Shown: piece by piece, positions 52,001-61,000 of the stretch
How the letters are laid out: every line of letters begins with the position of its first letter
How positions within the stretch are numbered: position 1 is the stretch's first letter
Assembly: GCA_004352715.1 (NCBI GenBank)
Contig: SCFE01000014.1
Coordinates: 431,410-495,409 of the forward strand
DNA from: Hofstenia miamia
Lineage: Eukaryota; Xenacoelomorpha; Acoela
DNA length: 64,000 bases
Direction of reading: 5' to 3'
The notes under the pieces: model-generated
What the model was told of the DNA's origin: nothing
What the model saw: only the letters and a program-made list of their open reading frames with translations
Databases searched by the model: none
Program-made: the position numbers and the translations under genes

Positions 52001-55000
52001 ATTTCTTAGATCACAATATGGCCTCATTTTTTTCTCTTAAATTTCTCTTGCCGGGGCCTTCATTTATGTAGGCCTTGTCGAAGTGCACCTCTAGAAATTC
52101 TATCTTGCTTCCCACTTTAATTATTTTGATTTGAGAAGTGCTGGTATATAATAATTTGTGAACATATATAAATAATTTGTTGCATGTGCAATATTTCCAA
52201 CCAAAATGTCAGATTATCGATGTGTTTTTATCAAATAACTATTATTTGATGACAGGACTTTATTTTAATACTATTATAATAATAATAGTATAATAATACT
52301 ATTATAAAATACTAACATCTTTCGGCAAAGCAGACCTTCCAGAACACTTCAATTGCGAATATCGTTTTGGTAATGCACGATAACTAGCACCATATCGCTT
52401 GCAAGTTTGGAAATCTAAAATAAACAAATTACGACAAAATCATTTGTTACATTAAATGCACACTATTTAGTGAACACAAAATTCTTGCAATTTTGCATCC
52501 GTATTATTCAACTATAAAATTAACGCCGTATAAACGAAAAAAACTGCGACTTTCATCAAAACGGAAAAAATGAAAAGCAAGTATTTCGGTTTTTAGACGA
52601 AACATTCACCAATAATATTATTTCCAAAAAAACAGTAATGCAATCTTCTTGGAGGCCCGAAATACTTATCATACTTGATTAACAGTTCAAATTTGTATTA
52701 TGAAAACATACTTTTAAGAAGTATTTTTGGCTTGAATAACGTTTTACTAATACCAATAGTAGTTAGCAAAAAAATCGAAAACGGCAAAAATTAAATTGCA
52801 GTTGCGGTATATGACATTGACTGAAAACACCCCTAGTAGTGTTTGGTTGCATACCGTAGTAATATTTTTCTATTATGAGAAAACCTGTTTTAGAAAAAAG
52901 GCGTTGCTCAGCAATTTTGGAAAGTCTCAATTACATTAGTTATAAATGTAAATAGATTAGTACCAATTTCAACATATTCTTGCAGTGGGCGTTCCTCACG
53001 ACGTAAAAGGTCCTCCCGAGTTGGATCAGAACAACCAACAAAATCTTTAAACCAACGAAAAAGATCAGGGTGTTTACTAAATAAAACCAAATGAGTATAT
53101 GCATAATATAAAAAAGCAAACCAGAAAAAATTTGAAACGAGATTTATCAAATCATTTCTAGTGATGATTTCATTGTTGAATAAGAATATGCAGCGGAGGA
53201 AGTTCTCATAAACTAATTTACTTTGAAATGCTCGTCTACACTAAATTAAAATTATAGTAAATCCTATGAGAATTGTACTTTACCTGATCAAAAAATGCAA
53301 ATTCACTGTAACTACCACGAGTGCTGATATCAGCGAGAGATTGATCTTTAATCGATGGAACAATTTTGATTTTTTTCTAAATTCGCAATGAAAAGAAATA
53401 TACAAATGGGACAGATATACTTTGGGAATAACCGATACTGATGAGCCAGCACTTCTTCGAAGACTCAAAGCACTTACTCGTCGAGTTGGAGATGTTGAAA
53501 AGTCTTCACTGTGTGGTTTTCGCTAAAGAGAATAATATATTGTTGTTCAAGTATGTGTTCTACGATTGAGAAATATAAATCGATACCTTATTACTTGCAA
53601 TAAATCCAACTAGATATAAAATCAAAATTTTATTTCGTGGGCATTTGAAAAGCACTGAAAGACCTTTAAAAAGATTGAATAGATTTCAATAAATATCATG
53701 GAAATTAGTATGTGAAATATAAAGGTTTCAATGTAATAATAGCAAAAATAAATTTAAAAAAAGTAATATTGTAGCTATCTATTATAATATTGTAGTAATA
53801 TTATTAATATATTAATATTGTACTATCTATTAAATTAATTGAAAAATATGAAATTAAATAATCGGGAGTTCAGAAATCTGCACACAAAGAAATTGCTAAT
53901 CTATACACCTGCTTCTCATGACTACAGTACAATAATATGACAATTTTAATGAGTTGAAAAAATTTGAGCTCAAATCAATTGGAAACATCTTTGCGGTTTT
54001 CAATTAGCTCCATTTATCTGGGAATTCCCACAAAATTCGAACTCGTCTCACACTTTATAAAATATTCGGTCAAACCTGAGCACTAGGATGTTCGCACATT
54101 GATGTTTTCATTTACCATTTCCAACAGTAATCTAAACTTTTATAACTTTCTTTAGATCATTTTTTGGTTGAAATCCTTATCTATGTACTACATACAATCG
54201 GTATCGAAAACAAACAAGCTAATTAATGTCTTCACATTATTTTTTAGTTAATATAAATCATACAAATATGAATATAATCGAAAGGAGGAGAAGATGATTG
54301 ACTCTCAGTGCAACACATTCCCTAATGATTTTTATAAAACGGTGTACACAAAATCTCTTTCTAAACGTAAATAAAATTTTACAGTGGTCTAGAGTGCAAT
54401 TTTGAAAAAAAACATTTTAAGTTACTTTAATATTACTTTTCGTTAAAGATGTCGAAGCTGTATCTACAGCCTAGTTCTGAATCACTCATAGGTGCCTCTG
54501 AAACTCACTAAAACCACATTTCATCGAGAATTTATTCTGCTTTAAAAGCACATGTTAGACAACTTTTGGCTACGATAATGAGCTGGTTGTCATCCAGCAT
54601 TACCACATTTAATCAATTAACAGAAGTTTAGAATTAAATAATTGCATATAGGAACCTGGATGTCAACGACATTAATAATAACGGCTTTTTGAAACCTAAA
54701 AATTATTGCAAAACCGATATGTGACATACAAATTCAACAAAACAATTTAACATTAAAATAATACCTGGGTTTTTGTAGTGAATTCAGAAGAAATAACTTT
54801 CGTTACATCAGGGAGAAATTGAGCAAATTCTGAAAGTAAATCTTCATGGCCCTTAAAAAGCTGAGACACTTTAGCATAAACATCGTTTTCACATTGAGAA
54901 GATTTTTCTTTTTGGTAAAACTGCAAAATTTCTAAAAACTTTTGATACATATCAGGCTTTGATTGAAATCTATTTTTGATCTTGTTCACATAATTAATAG

Positions 55001-58000
55001 CTTGATTGAATTCGGGTCCTGGAGAGGAGGTTGCAGTAACCGTTGATTCAGTGTCTTTAGAATGTCGCAATGATTCTTCCTAAATAATTAACTAGTAATC
55101 AACTAGAAAAACAATTAATGGAAATGCTTACAAGATTAAAACACAGTATTTCCAATTAATAGAGCGAATTGAAGAGGCTCACGTTGGGTTTCAAAAACGA
55201 TGGCATGTCTCAATAAAATTTGGTTTTCGATATTCGATCTACAGACCAAAAGTGGAGGCCAGCTAATACAATATTAAGGTTCCAAAATATGAATAGAGTA
55301 ATACTTATTTTAAACATTTCTGCCACAACGGCAATGATTGAAACTAATAATTTGTAAATGATATTAAACATGTTAGATAAGGTTTGATGAGTCGGAAAAT
55401 ATTGCATTATATTAAAGTAAAAACCAGTACAACGAATTAAATTAATCTTAGCAAATTCAGGTATGGCGAGCACTTCCAATTTTCTTACCAAAAAATCAGC
55501 AAATTATTAATGAAAATATTTCAATTTATAACTAAATAATTTGAAAACTTATATTTTCTATAAATTTTGCTTATAAATTAATCAGCCTGATCAGGCACCC
55601 ACTGCTGTACAAGAAATGCAATGGCTAGCAGAGTATCTTGACTTTGATGACACTATAATGGTTAAACGTATCCCTCGGGAAATTTCAAGTAAACTTAAGC
55701 CAACATTAATGTTTTTCTTAGAAGGAAAAAAAGAGTGTGTTATCTGATGAAGTGGGACAATTCTGGATGAAGAGCTCAGATGACACTACAGAAGTATTCT
55801 GCTGTAATCTGGGAAAACACAGTAATTCAGTGAAAAATAAAGTAGAATTTTGTGTTTTGACAAATTATTTCAAGTGCAAATAGAAGATGCTGAGTTCTGC
55901 CAACCATAAATATACACCATTAAGGGGCAAACCTGAAAAAAATATTTATGCCACATGATGTAAAATTAGTAAAGCATCAGATTTTCATGAAAGAGTCGAA
56001 TTTAGTAAATTCCTGTGTTTTGCCAGATGACAGCAGTATTAGCAACGAGTATTTTTGGCAAATACTGTAATGAGACTACGCATGAGATACATAATTGTAG
56101 GAGCCGCCCCAATTTCTAGAACAATGCATGTTACAACTGTGGACAAATTCATCATAAAACAAGTAGTAGCGGCAGTGTCAACTTTTGATACTGCAGCTAA
56201 TGTGCCAATTACAAGATGTGGAAACAATCTGTCGCTTAGATAGTGGATCTCTATTTTATTTGTTTACGTAGATTAGATGCCAAGGACCTAATGCTCAGGC
56301 AAGATGTCATTGAAGAAGTTAGTCCTAACTGAAGTTCACCTGTTTCTCTCGTTGACGCATTTCTAGTGGATTTTAGAAAGCTTAATTCCTTACATTGATA
56401 CGGCAGTTCACGACATATCTTATTCAAATTATTTTCCGCAGATTGATGACATCAGCAAATACACCAGCAGTTTAAGGGGATGACATTTGGCTTGTACAAA
56501 GCAGGAACTACTTTTCAAAAGATGATACAGCGTGCGGATCATGGGTTGAAAACATCAATTTATTTGGACGATGTCATAGTAGCCACAAAATCACTCAAAG
56601 AAAATAGGATCTTAAGCAAGTTGTTTACTCGGAATCGTGAAGCAAATTTAAAGGTCAAGACAAAGAAATGCAGATTCGCACAAGAAGTTAATTATTTAGG
56701 ATTCATAGTTGGGAAAGGCGTGATCAAACCAGATTCTGATAAAGCATTGGGAATCCGTAATTTTGCGGTGCCCTCCACACCTTCAAAACGTCAGGTTTTT
56801 CTTGGTTTGTGTACGGTTTATTCCCGATTTATGAAGGTTTGCGGAAATAGCTCATTTATTGGATAAAATTCAGTTCAAACCTTTAAGAGATGCTGGACTA
56901 AAACTCATCAAAACGCGTTTTTAAAACTTAGAGTGTCCTTGGTGAAAGAGGCAATTGTGGTGCTACCGAATTTTCAAATGCCATTCTCTTTGGAAATTGA
57001 TGCTTCTAACATAAGATGTGGTGCCGCACTTTACCAACACTCTGCAAAAAGACCATTGACGTTTATCAGTCACAAATTCACTGCAGAAGGTAATGATTCA
57101 ACAAAGTCATCGTGAATTCTTTGCCCTTTAACCCTTTATTTGGCACTGTTGCATATATGCAACAAATCAAACTTACTATGGATAACAAAATAATATTGAT
57201 AGTTCAGTGTCAATACCGCTCTTAAATATAATTCTTACCTTGATTTACAGTAATTTTGCAGCAAAAATCTGAACAATTGACTTAAAGCATAGTTTCCGAC
57301 CGCACAGTTTCCAAAAAAAATAACCACTATATTTTTTTCTTCTATTAGTAGTGCATTATATATTTTTCAATGTTACTGACGGGTTTACAAAGCAATTTAG
57401 CTCATGAAACATATTGAGAAAGACCTTATTATATATAATCTATTCGATGAAAAGCTGCAGAATCTCATTTTCTCATTCTGCGGTTGAAGATATTCATTTG
57501 TTGCATATATGCGACATTGTCAAATAGCGGGTGATTTTTATGTCAATATCATGAACATTCCCACGACTTTCGGCATCAAAATTGCGAATCACCATGCAAA
57601 GCTGTGCCGTCATTCATGATTGAATCGTCATAGCAAGCTAACTTGAGGATCATTGATTGCTATTTATAGTACTTACGTCAGCCTCATTGCCGGTATATCA
57701 TTCAATCGAGTCTTCATATTATTCGTTGCGCCGGAAGACTAAGGTGAGTTGAATTTATCAGCATTCAGCATTCAAGTGAGGTTATTCTAGGAAATATATT
57801 AGCAGCCACGCATTTAATTAAGATTTTACATTCATGTGAATTATAGTGGAAAATGTTCACCATTCATGACAAGCATTCTGGTGGTTTCATAACCCTGTTA
57901 TGTCCTTATCCATTACAGATAACTAATCAAAAGTCGTTAAGTTCATATGAGTTAAAATATTTCAATGCTTTGAAATAAATATTTTGTCTGTCTGGATTTG

Positions 58001-61000
58001 AAATTGAAATTAAATTTGCAACAAAAGTAACGGAATAGGTCATGGATTACTTTTTATTTCTCTCTTTCCTATCATTTCTAGTACATAGTAATCCATGGAT
58101 ACGCTACATGAATTCATAATTGTAGACAGATTAAAAAATGTCAGAGAAAACTAGAAATGAGCTAGCACAAAAGTAATCCTAATTATAGATTTAAAATGTT
58201 GATGAAGTGTATAAAAAAGCTTTGAATGTTGGTTGGATCTAATGTTCAATCTAATCGCTATTTTATATTGATTTCAGAATGAATCCAGAGAGGAGGAAAC
58301 GATATCGTGGCTATCGTATAGAAGAAGTTGTAAATCTCGTTATGGAACCTACGTCAGATTCGGAAATATCTGATCTTGATGATGAGGCTGAGGAAGATGC
58401 AGCTGCCAAAGAAGGAAATGTTCGGCCTTAGAAAGTTTATTCTCCAGGTGGCCCAATCGCTGTGCTTGAAAGATGTGGATCTCCATCGTCCTGTTGGTCG
58501 CCCTATCAAACGAAGCTTGTCTCCACCTCCTATTTGTGGCAAGAAACCAGCAATTGCTAAACCTATTCCGGAAGTACGGCTGGATCAACGTAGTCATTGG
58601 CCGGAAGTGAGAGACAAAAGAAACCATTGCTGCCAATGCGTGTCCGGTTACAGCTACATTTACTGTTCCAAATGTGGTATATGCCTATGTTTGAACAAAG
58701 ACAGGAACTGTTTCAAGGACTTTCGTTGCGCCGGAAGACTAAGGTGAGTTGAATTTATCAGCATTCAGCATTCAAGTGAGTATGAATCACAACTTTTTGA
58801 TTGGGCATAATTTGGATTTTTAGTTAACAGTTTATTAGGGCCAAATATAGGCCTATATATATACGTATCAACAACTGGTAACGCAAATAATCAATATTTC
58901 TTCAGAAATTAGGACGTTTTGCATTCAATAATGCTATAAATTATCAAAAGATGACATCTAAAAGCAGTTTATCAAAATAAGACAAATCTTCGTTTTTGTA
59001 CCTCTATTTGGCAATGTTGCATATATGCAACAAATTATAAAATCTATCAGAAAACAGATATTGCAAAACAAATGGTACTTTATCTTCAAATAGACAATGT
59101 TTAACAAGTTAAAGTCAAAAAATAATTTTTCTGATCACTCTAACATAATGTGCCAAATACAGCACATTTTTTCTGTATTAACCCACATCAACACCCGTGG
59201 CGTTGATCTGCAATCTAACTCATTTTCAGCATACCTTTTCTTCTAGCGTAAGTTAATTTCGAAAAATATAATTCAGAACAGTCGCACCATTGATTGTATA
59301 TTAGGGTGTAGTGACATCTGCGATTTTGACGCACATTTCAGGTATTGTTCAGGCAATATAGTAAGTCACAAAATGAACAATAAAAGTGATCTGATAGGAC
59401 CGCAACCGTTCCCTTTTTACCACGGAAAAATCGAAAAAATGCCGAATTTTTATTAACTGATATCTTATTCCATTTCTCGATTTCAGGATACTGATATAAA
59501 TATCTGACGTACTTTTGCCTTTCGACAAAATTGGTTTTAGTTTTAGACACCTGAAAAGGTATAATCGTGAGTTTTTTGAATGAAAAAAAAAAAATCAAGA
59601 ATGTTCAATCTGGTTTGATTTTTAACCCACAAGACANNNNNNNNNNNNNNNNNNNNNNNNNNNNNNNNNNNNNNNNNNNNNNNNNNNNNNNNNNNNNNNN
59701 NNNNNNNNNNNNNNNNNNNNNNNNNNNNNNNNNNNNNNNNNNNNNNNNNNNNNNNNNNNNNNNNNNNNNNNNNNNNNNNNNNNNNNNNNNNNNNNNNNNN
59801 NNNNNNNNNNNNNNNNNNNNNNNNNNNNNNNNNNNNNNNNNNNNNNNNNNNNNNNNNNNNNNNNNNNNNNNNNNNNNNNNNNNNNNNNNNNNNNNNNNNN
59901 NNNNNNNNNNNNNNNNNNNNNNNNNNNNNNNNNNNNNNNNNNNNNNNNNNNNNNNNNNNNNNNNNNNNNNNNNNNNNNNNNNNNNNNNNNNNNNNNNNNN
60001 NNNNNNNNNNNNNNNNNNNNNNNNNNNNNNNNNNNNNNNNNNNNNNNNNNNNNNNNNNNNNNNNNNNNNNNNNNNNNNNNNNNNNNNNNNNNNNNNNNNN
60101 NNNNNNNNNNNNNNNNNNNNNNNNNNNNNNNNNNNNNNNNNNNNNNNNNNNNNNNNNNNNNNNNNNNNNNNNNNNNNNNNNNNNNNNNNNNNNNNNNNNN
60201 NNNNNNNNNNNNNNNNNNNNNNNNNNNNNNNNNNNNNNNNNNNNNNNNNNNNNNNNNNNNNNNNNNNNNNNNNNNNNNNNNNNNNNNNNNNNNNNNNNNN
60301 NNNNNNNNNNNNNNNNNNNNNNNNNNNNNNNNNNNNNNNNNNNNNNNNNNNNNNNNNNNNNNNNNNNNNNNNNNNNNNNNNNNNNNNNNNNNNNNNNNNN
60401 NNNNNNNNNNNNNNNNNNNNNNNNNNNNNNNNNNNNNNNNNNNNNNNNNNNNNNNNNNNNNNNNNNNNNNNNNNNNNNNNNNNNNNNNNNNNNNNNNNNN
60501 NNNNNNNNNNNNNNNNNNNNNNNNNNNNNNNNNNNNNNNNNNNNNNNNNNNNNNNNNNNNNNNNNNNNNNNNNNNNNNNNNNNNNNNNNNNNNNNNNNNN
60601 NNNNNNNNNNNNNNNNNNNNNNNNNNNNNNNNNNNNCATTCAGCATTCAAGTGAGGTTATTCTAGTATGAATCACAACTTTTTGATTGGGCATAATTTGG
60701 ATTTTTAGTTAACAGTTTATTAGGGCCAAATATAGGCCTATATATATATACGTATCAACAACTGGTAACGCAAATAATCAATATTTCTTCAGAAATTAGG
60801 ACGTTTTGCATTCAATAATGCTATAAATTATCAAAAGATGACATCTAAAAGCAGTTTATCAAAATAAGACAAATCTTCGTTTTTGTACCTCTATTTGGCA
60901 ATGTTGCATATATGCAACAAATTATAAAATCTATCAGAAAACAGATATTGCAAAACAAATGGTACTTTATCTTCAAATAGACAATGTTTAACAAGTTAAA

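Larger units (their letters stand above)
45000..52316. other. Remainder of Sin3 intron 9
   Basis: Apart from the piggyBac, mariner and LINE relics, the hairpin and the inverted repeat, this intron has nothing I can name. A possible tRNA B-box-like string (GGGTTCAAGTTCCC) occurs near 47790, but no matching A box, acceptor stem or anticodon arm could be fitted. Confidence 0.5.

Noticed and set aside
59543-60670. Four long overlapping frames around the third gap
   Set aside because: They consist almost wholly of N and are not coding evidence.
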